Below, one piece after another: positions 1 to 5,869 of a stretch of 6,170 bases of DNA. A program made the position numbers and the translations under genes. The notes below the pieces were generated by a model. The model was not told the DNA's origin. It ran no database searches and worked only from the letters and a program-made list of their open reading frames with translations. The DNA lies in the NCBI GenBank assembly GCA_009392075.1, contig VFHG01000141.1:1-6170 (forward strand), in the 5' to 3' direction. The number at the start of each line of letters is the position of its first letter. Within the stretch, counting starts at the first letter, position 1. The stretch is from SAR202 cluster bacterium. Lineage in GTDB: Bacteria > Chloroflexota > Dehalococcoidia > UBA3495.

Positions 1-1319
1 CCGTCGCCGGCGACCGACCAAACCGGGGCGTTGGGTTTGCCTACTTGGGCGCCGAGCGCCGCTGGAATCTCGAAACCCATGGCTCCAAGCCCGCCGGATG
101 ATATGAACGTGTTTTCGTGATTGAAGGACAGGAATTGGGCCGCCCACATCTGGTGTTGCCCCACTCCGGTTACCACCGTGGTTTCCGGGTCTTCTTGAAA
201 CACGATATCCAGAGCGCTTAACACCTGTTGAGCCTGCAGAACATCGCTGGGCGGGATGGATAGCGACGGGTGGTCCTGCTTCAGGTTTTCGATAAACTGC
301 ATCCATTCAGGCCGGGGAGTATTGGTCACCATCGGCGCTAATTGGTGGAGCAACGCCTTGGCGTCGCCGACCACCGGCACTTCTACCGGCACATTGCGCC
401 CGATCTGTGTGGCGTCGATGTCCATGTGGATGATCCGGGCGTGGGGCGCGAAGGTGTCAACCTTGCCGGTGACCCGGTCGTCGAAACGCATGCCAACGCC
501 GACGATCAGGTCGGCCTGGTCCACCGATAGATTGGACCAGTACATACCGTGCATACCCAGCATTCCCATGCTCAAGGGATGGCCGCCGGGGAAGCTGCCC
601 AGGCCTAGCAACGTGGTGATCACGGGGATACCGGAGCGTTCGGCCAGGGACAGAAGTTCTTTGGTGGCCCCGGAGGTCATCACGCCGTGGCCGCTGATGA
701 TCAAAGGCCGCTCAGCTTCGTTGATCAGACGGGCGGCTTCTTTTAGCCGCTCCATCGCCTCTTCTGAGACTTCGGGCGTCTCAGGTACGGTTACTTCGGG
801 GAATTCAGCTTCGGCCAGTTCAAGCTGGACATCTCTGGGAATATCGATTAGCACCGGACCGGGACGGCCTTCTTGAGCGATGTAGAACGCCTCCCGGACC
901 GTATCGGCCAGGTCGGCGGCGGACATTACCATGTACGTCTTTTTCGTCGTTGACGCGGTGATGGAGCAGATGTCGCACTCTTGGAAGGCCTCGCTGCCCA
1001 AGGATGTCCGGGCAACCTGGCCGGTGATGGCGACTATCGGCACTGAGTCGGCTTTCGCCCCCATGATGCCAGTGACCAGGTTGGTTGCGCCGGGTCCGGA
1101 GGTGGCGACACAGACGCCGACCTTGCCGGTGACCCTTGAGTATCCGTCAGCGGCGTGGGCAGCGGCCTGCTCATGGCGCACCAGGATGTGGCGTAGTTGA
1201 GGGTAAGACCAGAGGGCGTCGTAGAAGGGGAGAATCGCCCCACCGGGATAGCCGAAGACGACATCGACACCCTCTCGGAGCAGGCTTTCGCAGACGATTT
1301 CCGAGCCTTTAAGTTTCAT
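1..1319 (-). CDS. ilvB: Acetolactate synthase large (catalytic) subunit, 3' end outside the window
   Basis: This enzyme condenses two pyruvates to acetolactate, or pyruvate with 2-ketobutyrate to acetohydroxybutyrate. It is the first common step of valine, leucine and isoleucine synthesis, uses thiamine diphosphate, Mg and FAD, and is cytoplasmic. I translated 439 codons from the minus strand. The N-terminus MKLKGSEIVCESLLREGV is typical of the family. Then come FGYPGGAILPFYDAL (residues 22-36), the catalytic glutamate E50 in VRHEQAAAHAADGY, SGPGATNLVTGI (74-85), RFDDRVTGK (278-286), VGQHQMWAAQ (386-395) and SGGLGAMGF (408-416). The frame leaves the window inside the GDG motif that begins the thiamine-diphosphate site, so roughly 120 residues of a usual 560 are missing. 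The start ATG is certain: an in-frame TGA lies three codons upstream. A GGAG lies 14 nt before the ATG, an unusually long spacing. Residue 103 is Ala where many homologues have Pro (GQVP). The gene is controlled by the T-box leader upstream; ilvN and other ilv/leu genes would be expected downstream, outside the window. Confidence 0.96.
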   Translation of the reverse strand, partial: MKLKGSEIVCESLLREGVDVVFGYPGGAILPFYDALWSYPQLRHILVRHEQAAAHAADGYSRVTGKVGVCVATSGPGATNLVTGIMGAKADSVPIVAITGQVARTSLGSEAFQECDICSITASTTKKTYMVMSAADLADTVREAFYIAQEGRPGPVLIDIPRDVQLELAEAEFPEVTVPETPEVSEEAMERLKEAARLINEAERPLIISGHGVMTSGATKELLSLAERSGIPVITTLLGLGSFPGGHPLSMGMLGMHGMYWSNLSVDQADLIVGVGMRFDDRVTGKVDTFAPHARIIHMDIDATQIGRNVPVEVPVVGDAKALLHQLAPMVTNTPRPEWMQFIENLKQDHPSLSIPPSDVLQAQQVLSALDIVFQEDPETTVVTGVGQHQMWAAQFLSFNHENTFISSGGLGAMGFEIPAALGAQVGKPNAPVWSVAGD

Positions 1320-1396
1320 AACAGTTCAGCAGTCTCCAATAATGGTAGGACTATCTCCTGCCGTGAAAGGCACCGGAAGAGCTGCTGCCGGGCAAT

Positions 1397-1428
1397 AAAA
1401 AAGCCCCATCCCAACATAGGGACGGGAC
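1397..1428 (-). terminator. Rho-independent terminator of the T-box leader
   Basis: On the minus strand GTCCCGTCCC (1428-1419) pairs with GGGATGGGGC (1412-1403): ten base pairs including two G-U pairs, closing a 6-nt loop TATGTT. Six T (1402-1397) follow at once. The 5' strand of this hairpin overlaps the 3' strand of the antiterminator. It is therefore the default off state when isoleucyl-tRNA is charged. About 77 nt separate it from the ilvB start. Confidence 0.93.
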
Positions 1429-1436
1429 GTTACATT

Positions 1437-1452
1437 CCCGCGGTACCACCCT
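1437..1452 (-). promoter_or_regulatory. T-box sequence / antiterminator 5' strand
   Basis: The minus strand reads AGGGTGGTACCGCGGG, an almost consensus T-box motif. TGGT at 1448-1445 is the bulge that pairs with the tRNA acceptor end; its last base T matches a tRNA with A at the discriminator position, as tRNA-Ile has. AGGG (1452-1449) can pair with CCCT (1421-1418), and the GGG at 1439-1437 with CCC at 1426-1424. These bases also form the 5' strand of the terminator, so the two structures exclude each other. Confidence 0.95.
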
Positions 1453-1588
1453 AATTATCCCGATGTAATCGGGACCTCTCTAGCAGGACACAAACATGTC
1501 CCGTCTTTCTTAACGGGGGAACGAACCCCGGCCTGGTCTACTTGCCCTCTTTCATCTTCAGAGGAATTTCGACTGGCGGCTCCGGAGG

Positions 1589-1591
1589 GAT
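1589..1591 (-). other. Probable T-box specifier codon AUC (isoleucine)
   Basis: On the minus strand the 3' side of the specifier loop reads CTGAAAATC and then CCTCC, where CTCC (1587-1584) can pair with GGAG (1665-1662) at the base of stem I. The triplet just before the helix, allowing one spacer base, is ATC, an isoleucine codon. This fits an ilv gene. The CTC inside CCCTCC would be a leucine codon but appears to lie in the helix. The base after ATC is C, whereas a purine is more usual, so the register is likely but not proven. Confidence 0.6.
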
Positions 1592-1687
1592 TTTCAGTCA
1601 GCTTCGGCGCGCCTGCTTTCACCGTACCAGGCTCGCTAGGCGCCTACCCCTGCCTACTCGTCTCCATCATAACCTTTGGAATGAAAG

Positions 1688-1715
1688 ATTAACAAATGAC
1701 CTACCAGAGTGTCAA
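1688..1715 (-). promoter_or_regulatory. Sigma-70-type promoter for the T-box leader and ilvB
   Basis: The minus strand has a perfect -35 box TTGACA (1715-1710), a 16-nt spacer and a -10-like GTTAAT (1693-1688, four of six matches). Transcription would begin near 1680, just before the first T-box element, which is the position expected for a leader promoter. The -10 box is the weaker part; with an 18-nt spacer TAATCT is an alternative. Confidence 0.7.
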
Positions 1716-1809
1716 TGTTTTGTGCCTAGGTATGAAGATTAACCCGCGGCAACGTTCGTCCCGGAACAATCCGTAACTGGCCACGTAGAGGCTTCGATCA
1801 TCAGCTTTA

Positions 1810-1840
1810 TTTACGTGTTACTAGGCACGTGGCTTATGAT
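1810..1840 (+). promoter_or_regulatory. Possible promoter for the PH-like membrane protein gene
   Basis: A -10 box TATGAT (1835-1840, five of six matches) has TTTACG (1810-1815, four of six) upstream at a long 19-nt spacing. Transcription would start near 1847, just before an AAGGAG ribosome-binding site and a TTG codon. The fit between promoter, binding site and TTG is the main support; the -35 box is weak. Confidence 0.4.
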
Positions 1841-1857
1841 ACTATGGCCTTTTGGTG

Positions 1858-1863
1858 AAGGAG
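1858..1863 (+). promoter_or_regulatory. Ribosome-binding site that decides the TTG start at 1869
   Basis: AAGGAG lies 5 nt before an in-frame TTG at 1869-1871. No comparable site precedes the in-frame GTG at 1815 or the ATG at 1836. The probable -10 box overlaps that ATG, and transcription would begin downstream of both. Confidence 0.6.
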
Positions 1864-1868
1864 CGATT

Positions 1869-2687
1869 TTGTACGGAGACCCGTCTAAACTCCCGCCTGT
1901 TGGGCGCCGCCCGAATCGAGCTAAATTGCGGCCGGTGAACCGGCCCACCATACCAATATCTCTCACTCGGAGTCTGACCCAATGCTTAACGCAGGGCCTG
2001 TTTTCCGGGTTGCATCAGGGTGTTACTCCTCCATCCCCGGAGGGCTTGAGCCGCCAGGCGGTTGTTCGGAGCCCCTCATCTAGCCTTTCTGCAACTCCCT
2101 CTTCTGAACTACCGGATTCCGGTGTTGTTATCCGAAAGGTGAGTCTGCTCGCCGGAGAGTCGATCAGACATACTTTCGCGCCCGAACAGGGCTTGGTACC
2201 AAATCCCACAGTAGAAGGCCGGATGTTGGTGTTGACGAACCAGCGGATCATGGCATTTGGGCAAAGGGACGGATTGAGAGAAACGTTCTTGATGCCCTTG
2301 GAAGAGGTCAAAGCCGTGGCGGTGGTGGCTGGGCGACGCAGCAAGGGCACGTTGTTTCAAGGCGGACTGATGGTTGTTGCCGCCGTTTTTTTCTACGTAC
2401 TGCTGGCTTACTGGCTGACCGGCCGGATCGACGGTCCGACCGTCCCGATAATTCGCATGGACCTGGTGGCTTTTGTGGTCTTTTTGGCCGTGTTGACCAG
2501 CGTCGCCATGATGGCCCAGGTCTACTTTGGGAAGCCAGACGGTGAAGTCACCTTCCAAGGGGACGGCGCAAAGCTCACGTTTCCATTCAGAGGGGAGCCG
2601 GCTGAAAACGACGTGCATGCAGTGGTCAACGCCTCATTCGCTGCCCGTCAGTCCGTTGTCGCCGGTTCTAAGTTAACGGCGGACTAA
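1869..2687 (+). CDS. Membrane protein with a bacterial PH-like domain split by a transmembrane hairpin; function unknown
   Basis: I do not recognise a named family. With the TTG start the protein has 272 residues. Residues 1-86 are rich in Pro, Ser and Arg and look disordered. Residues 87-154 resemble the first strands of a bacterial PH-like domain: VSLLAGESI (91-99), then MLVLTNQRIMAFG (119-131), matching the family's LTNxRI signature, then LMPLEEVKAV (141-150), the usual iPLxxI segment. Two hydrophobic segments follow (about 165-183 and 199-220) joined by a short loop with GRIDGP. The tail GEVTFQGDGAKLTFPF (225-240) and the helix-like DVHAVVNASFAAR (248-260) look like the remaining strands and C-terminal helix of a PH-like fold, which would put both halves in the cytoplasm. 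The reading frame is open back to a GTG at 1815, but promoter and ribosome-binding site favour 1869. How much of the N-terminal tail is real is uncertain. It diverges from ilvB and converges on tsaD; this context does not reveal its job. Confidence 0.75.
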   Translation: MYGDPSKLPPVGRRPNRAKLRPVNRPTIPISLTRSLTQCLTQGLFSGLHQGVTPPSPEGLSRQAVVRSPSSSLSATPSSELPDSGVVIRKVSLLAGESIRHTFAPEQGLVPNPTVEGRMLVLTNQRIMAFGQRDGLRETFLMPLEEVKAVAVVAGRRSKGTLFQGGLMVVAAVFFYVLLAYWLTGRIDGPTVPIIRMDLVAFVVFLAVLTSVAMMAQVYFGKPDGEVTFQGDGAKLTFPFRGEPAENDVHAVVNASFAARQSVVAGSKLTAD

Positions 2688-2739
2688 TACCGGCCGCAAT
2701 ACCGACATCATCGAGAGTTACGACTCCGTCGGACCTAAC

Positions 2740-2757
2740 TTTCCTGCAAACAGGGAA
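2740..2757. other. Weak hairpin between the converging genes
   Basis: TTTCCTG (2740-2746) and CAGGGAA (2751-2757) can form a 7-bp stem with one G-U pair and a 4-nt loop, between the 3' ends of the two converging genes. Neither strand carries a T-run after it, so it is at best a poor terminator. Nothing else is seen in 2688-2760. Confidence 0.25.
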
Positions 2758-2760
2758 AAC

Positions 2761-3789
2761 CTACCCCAAAGGCAGACCCGGCTCCACGTCGATGTCCATG
2801 GGCGTTTCCTCGCCCCGCTGATACTGGAAGTAGCCACAGGCCGCGATCATCGCCCCATTATCTGTGCACAGTACTGGCGGCGGGATAATCACCGGGAGAG
2901 GTGACCGCTTGATGATTTCTTCGCGCAGACGAGAATTGGCCGTTACACCACCTCCCAAGACCAGGCCTTTGACTTTGTATTTGGCCGCCATCTTCACTAA
3001 TTTGGCCGAAATTACGTCCACGACCGATTCTTGGAACGCCGCCGCCAATTCCCGGACCAAGGGTACCTGGTCCACACCTTCCTTGGGATCAGGGTAGATT
3101 CCCCGGTCTTGGGCTGTGTGCAGCAACGCCGTCTTGAGACCGCTGAAACTGAAGTCCAAGGTGTCTTTCATCCAGGCCCGCGGTAGGGTTTCTTCACCGG
3201 TCGCGCCTTCGGAGACCCGTTGTATCTCGGGTCCGCCAGGAAATCCCAACCCCAGAATCCGCGCTGCTTTATCGAAAGCTTCGCCGGCGGCGTCGTCACG
3301 GGTGCGCCCTACCAACTTGTACCTGCCGTGCCCTTCCATCAAAAGAAGGTCAGTATGACCCCCTGAAGCCACCAGACAAGCCAGCGGGAAGCCGGGGTCA
3401 TTCTCCAGATCGGTTTTGGCGAGCCATGAAGCGTAGATGTGCCCTTCCAGGTGGTTCACTCCAATCAGCGGTATTCCCAAGGAGTAGGCGATGGCCTTGG
3501 CGGCGTTCACCCCGGTGATCAAAGAACCGGCCAGCCCCGGCCCATAGGTCACAGCGATCGCGTCCATATCCTCCAGGCCCAAACCGGACTCGGCTGCTGC
3601 TTGTTCCAACACCGGGACTAGGTCTCGAACGTGCTGCCGCGATGCAACCTCTGGGACAACTCCTCCGTAAGGGGCATGAAGGGCGACCTGGGATGAAATC
3701 ACGTTGGCCAGAAGCGTGCGGCCGTCTTCTACCACGCCCGCGGCGGTCTCGTCGCATGAGGTCTCTATGCCCAGAATCTTTATTGCCAT
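2761..3789 (-). CDS. tsaD: tRNA N6-adenosine threonylcarbamoyltransferase TsaD (formerly Gcp/YgjD)
   Basis: TsaD, with TsaB and TsaE, transfers the threonylcarbamoyl group from the adenylate made by TsaC onto A37 of tRNAs that read ANN codons, giving t6A. It is cytoplasmic and nearly universal. The 342-residue product has full family length. It begins MAIKILGIETSCDETAAGVV, the ASKHA-fold phosphate-binding start. Other landmarks are PYGGVVPEVASRQH (40-53), TYGPGLAGSL (81-90), the metal-binding NHLEGHIYA with H113 and H117, SGGHTDL (142-148), FPGGPEI (183-189), DFSFSGLKT (212-220), GGGVTANSRLRE (279-290) and CTDNGAMIA with the third metal ligand D310. The ATG places the conserved N-terminus directly at the start. 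AGGGG lies 13 nt upstream, a long spacing. No clear promoter was found. The gene is divergent from the CNNM operon and convergent with the PH-like gene, so it is probably transcribed alone within this window. Confidence 0.98.
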   Translation of the reverse strand: MAIKILGIETSCDETAAGVVEDGRTLLANVISSQVALHAPYGGVVPEVASRQHVRDLVPVLEQAAAESGLGLEDMDAIAVTYGPGLAGSLITGVNAAKAIAYSLGIPLIGVNHLEGHIYASWLAKTDLENDPGFPLACLVASGGHTDLLLMEGHGRYKLVGRTRDDAAGEAFDKAARILGLGFPGGPEIQRVSEGATGEETLPRAWMKDTLDFSFSGLKTALLHTAQDRGIYPDPKEGVDQVPLVRELAAAFQESVVDVISAKLVKMAAKYKVKGLVLGGGVTANSRLREEIIKRSPLPVIIPPPVLCTDNGAMIAACGYFQYQRGEETPMDIDVEPGLPLG

Positions 3790-3855
3790 ATATGGTGTGT
3801 GGCCCCTGGAAATTTGGTGCCTGAATAGCTTCGGAACAGGCAGTCCCGAACCAAC

Positions 3856-3885
3856 TTTACACTAATTTACGCCCGGTGCTATCAT
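3856..3885 (+). promoter_or_regulatory. Promoter of the CNNM - phosphatase - tilS operon
   Basis: TTTACA (3856-3861, five of six matches to the -35 consensus) and TATCAT (3880-3885, five of six to the -10 consensus) stand 18 nt apart. Transcription would begin near 3892, giving a leader of about 55 nt before the ATG at 3948. It also lies upstream of the alternative TTG at 3903, so it does not by itself settle the start. Confidence 0.6.
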
Positions 3886-3931
3886 CCTGAACAGGTCCGA
3901 TATTGCCTCGGGGCAACTTTTCGTGGCCTTT

Positions 3932-3936
3932 GGAGG
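3932..3936 (+). promoter_or_regulatory. Ribosome-binding site that decides the ATG start at 3948
   Basis: GGAGG lies 11 nt before the ATG. The upstream in-frame TTG at 3903 has no such site and would add 15 residues in front of the expected N-terminal membrane helix. The spacing is longer than usual, as for ilvB and tsaD here. Confidence 0.65.
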
Positions 3937-3947
3937 TGGCTTCCGTT

Positions 3948-5240
3948 ATGGATGCCGGTGATTCGTGGCGTTTAGCACTATTGGTAGTATGTCTAGGCCT
4001 TTCTGGATTCTTCTCCGCCTCTGAGACTGCGTTCATCGCCCTGCCCAGGGCACGTCTCATGCACCTTGTCCGCAGCGGGCGGCCGGGCGCCGACCGCGTT
4101 TCCCACATAATCCAACGTCCGGAGCGATTCCTGGCGACCGTGCTCTTGGGTAACAACCTGGTGAATACCGCCGCCGCCGCTCTGGCCACCGTACTGGCGT
4201 TGAACCTCATCACCAATCAGGGTCTTTCGGTCTTAGTGGCAACCGCAGGCGTGACCACATTTTTGCTGCTTTTCGGCGAGACGGTGCCCAAGAACATCGC
4301 CTGGCGGCGTTCCGAAAAGGTCGCATTCGCAGTATCACGGCCCATCCGGTTGGTGGAGCTGACCTTGTCTCCGGTGGTCACTCTGCTCCAGCTTTTCAGC
4401 ACCATGACCAACCGGGCCCTCGGCATCTCGGCATCCACACCCCAGATTGGAGAGGAAGAGATTCGCACCATGATTGCCGCCGGTGCCCAGACCGGCGCCG
4501 TGGATGCCGGTGAGGCCGCGCTGTTGGAGAAAGTCTTTCGGTTTGGCGACCGCCAGATACGGGAGATCATGACGCCCCGGCCGGAGATCGTCTGGATCGA
4601 GAACGGCGACAATTTGGAGCGATTCCTCGAGGTTTATTCTGAACACACCCATACACGGTTCCCGGTATATGAAGAATCGATGGAAAATGTGCTCGGTGTG
4701 CTATCGGTGAAGGATATACTCTCCGGCATGGAAGGACTAAAAGGTGAGGCTAGTGGCCCGGTGACGAAGGACCTCAGGCCAGCTTTCTTCGTGCCTGAGA
4801 CGAAAAGTGTCAGCGAGACGTTCAACGAGATGCGGGAAGGCGGTCACAGCGTCGTGCTCACGGTCGACGAGTTTGGCGGCATCGCCGGACTCGCCACCCT
4901 GAAGCAGATGATGGCGGTGATCGTGGGCCAGATGGGCGACGAAGGCTCGGCCCCTGAAGAGACGGTCACGGCACTTGGGCGTGACGCTTTTCTTATGGAT
5001 GCCGGTTTGGCCATTTCGGACATCAATGAAGAACTGGGGCTGGGAATCCCTGAAGGAGACTACCAGACCCTGGCCGGATTTATCCTGGACCGGATGGGTA
5101 GGATCCCCGATGTTGGAGATGCATTGGAGTTCGGCGATCTGCGGTTCACGATCAGGACAATGGAACGTGTCAGAATTGAGGAAGTGGAGTTGCGACGCTT
5201 GAACCCTCCCACTGTGACCAATAGGAACGAGGCCGACTAG
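3948..5240 (+). CDS. CNNM/CorB-type membrane protein (DUF21, CBS pair, CorC_HlyC domain)
   Basis: A 430-residue inner-membrane protein of the family annotated as hemolysin C, CorB/CorC or CNNM. Members are linked to Mg transport or Mg/Co resistance, and their CBS pair usually binds adenine nucleotides. The DUF21 region (about 1-165) has an N-terminal helix with FFSASETAFIALPRARL (21-37), the conserved GNNLVN (68-73), and FGETVPKN (109-116), which hold Ser, Asn and Glu/Pro positions important in the family. The first CBS motif starts at IREIMTPRPEIVWI (204-217) and includes TRFPVYEES (236-244) and GVLSVKDIL (250-258). The second covers about 276-330 with VVLTVDEFGGIAGLATL (302-318). The C-terminal CorC_HlyC domain spans about 346-413 with DYQTLAGFILDRMGRIP (371-387). 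Length and order are normal for the family. The stop TAG shares its last base with the GTG of the next gene. The true substrate cannot be told from sequence, so I give no symbol. Confidence 0.95.
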   Translation: MDAGDSWRLALLVVCLGLSGFFSASETAFIALPRARLMHLVRSGRPGADRVSHIIQRPERFLATVLLGNNLVNTAAAALATVLALNLITNQGLSVLVATAGVTTFLLLFGETVPKNIAWRRSEKVAFAVSRPIRLVELTLSPVVTLLQLFSTMTNRALGISASTPQIGEEEIRTMIAAGAQTGAVDAGEAALLEKVFRFGDRQIREIMTPRPEIVWIENGDNLERFLEVYSEHTHTRFPVYEESMENVLGVLSVKDILSGMEGLKGEASGPVTKDLRPAFFVPETKSVSETFNEMREGGHSVVLTVDEFGGIAGLATLKQMMAVIVGQMGDEGSAPEETVTALGRDAFLMDAGLAISDINEELGLGIPEGDYQTLAGFILDRMGRIPDVGDALEFGDLRFTIRTMERVRIEEVELRRLNPPTVTNRNEAD

Positions 5241-5857
5241 TGAAGTTCTTTTTGGTCCGCCACGGGGAGACCGAGTGGAATAAGCTGGGCAGGTTCCAAG
5301 GTCACCAGGACATCAGCCTGAACGAGCGAGGGCTTGCCCAAGCGAAAGAGACGGCCAAAGCCGCCGCTTCATGGGGCCATTGCGCCATCTACTCCAGCCC
5401 TCTGATTCGGACGGTCCAAGTAGCGGATGAGATTGCCAAAGTCACCCCCATGCCGGTGTCCAAGCAGCCGGGGCTGAAAGAGCTCAGCCTGGGTGATCTG
5501 GAAGGGGTAACCGGGGAGGAGATGCGCAAAGGGTGGCCTGAGGTCTTCGCGGCTTGGCGTTCCGGACCTGACAAAGTGTCCATGCCCAACGGGGAGTCAC
5601 TGAAGCAACTTAGGGAGCGGACCTGGCAGGCAATCTTGGAGATCGAGCAGAAACACTCGGGAGACGAGTCAGTGGTGGTCATCTCCCACAACTTCGCCAT
5701 CCGGTCTATCGTCGGCGAACTGCTTGGAGTTCCACTAAAGCACTTTCACCGCATGTCGTTAAACTTGGCCTCGGTAACCACCTTTGATAGCGATGACCGG
5801 GGCCGCCGCCTCACCGGTTATAACTCCACCTGCCACCTGTCCCCCGAAAACCGGTAG
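5240..5857 (+). CDS. Histidine phosphatase superfamily protein (phosphoglycerate mutase-like)
   Basis: A 205-residue soluble member of branch 1 of the histidine phosphatases, which hydrolyse or transfer phosphate through a phosphohistidine. The N-terminal FLVRHGETEWN carries the RHG motif with the nucleophile H8. QGHQDISLNERG (20-31) is the usual second segment. R57 in SSPLIRT binds phosphate, E81 in KELSLGDLEG is the likely proton donor, and H150 in VISHN completes the site. All catalytic residues are present. The length is that of PhoE, CobC (alpha-ribazole phosphatase), GpmB-like and metal-independent phosphoserine phosphatase members, and the sequence does not decide between them. The start is GTG, overlapping the previous stop by one base (TAGTG), with GAGG 7 nt upstream. 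Translational coupling with the CNNM gene is therefore likely. Twelve bases separate it from tilS. Confidence 0.95.
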   Translation: MKFFLVRHGETEWNKLGRFQGHQDISLNERGLAQAKETAKAAASWGHCAIYSSPLIRTVQVADEIAKVTPMPVSKQPGLKELSLGDLEGVTGEEMRKGWPEVFAAWRSGPDKVSMPNGESLKQLRERTWQAILEIEQKHSGDESVVVISHNFAIRSIVGELLGVPLKHFHRMSLNLASVTTFDSDDRGRRLTGYNSTCHLSPENR

Positions 5858-5869
5858 CCGGAGTCTATT

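Larger units (their letters stand above)
1397..1680 (-). promoter_or_regulatory. T-box riboswitch in the leader of ilvB
   Basis: A T-box leader binds a specific uncharged tRNA. The anticodon pairs with a specifier codon in stem I, and the free CCA end pairs with a UGGN bulge, which stabilises an antiterminator. Read on the minus strand, the sequence holds in order: GGAGACGAGTA (1665-1655), the 5' side of the stem I base and specifier loop with its GA motif; AGCGAGCC (1637-1630) with GGTGAAAGC (1623-1615), the AG bulge and distal loop, closed by GCCTG/CAGGC; CTGAAAATC followed by CCTCC (1597-1584), the 3' side of the specifier loop; AAGTAGACC (about 1543-1535) followed by a GGGG/CCCC hairpin, probable stem II; a perfect 7-bp stem III (1474-1468 with 1464-1458); the T-box sequence (1452-1437); and an intrinsic terminator. 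This is a full-length stem I, not the ultrashort actinobacterial form. The order and spacing, directly upstream of ilvB on the same strand, make the call secure; exact helix limits are hand-drawn. Confidence 0.95.

Noticed and set aside
256..1454. Several plus-strand open frames (for example 256-876, 931-1200, 1197-1454) opposite ilvB
   Set aside because: They are antisense shadows of ilvB and its leader. Their translations show no domain pattern, while the minus frame reads continuously as acetolactate synthase.
1542..1742. A 66-residue plus-strand open frame
   Set aside because: It lies entirely opposite the T-box leader and its promoter; the RNA structure on the minus strand explains this sequence.
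1815..1868. GTG at 1815 or ATG at 1836 as start of the PH-like protein
   Set aside because: Neither has a ribosome-binding site, and both lie upstream of the probable transcription start; AAGGAG points to TTG at 1869.
2015..2618. Two minus-strand open frames opposite the PH-like gene
   Set aside because: The translations look random, and the plus frame has the PH signatures and two hydrophobic segments.
2740..2757. Bidirectional terminator between the PH-like gene and tsaD
   Set aside because: The stem is short, contains a G-U pair and has no T-run on either strand; kept only as a weak hairpin.
3790..3855. Promoter for tsaD on the minus strand
   Set aside because: TAAAGT, TAAATT and TATTCA resemble -10 boxes, but none has a convincing -35 box at proper spacing.
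3903..3947. TTG at 3903 as start of the CNNM protein
   Set aside because: No ribosome-binding site precedes it, and the extra 15 residues do not match the family, whose N-terminus is a short tail before the first helix. ATG at 3948 has GGAGG.
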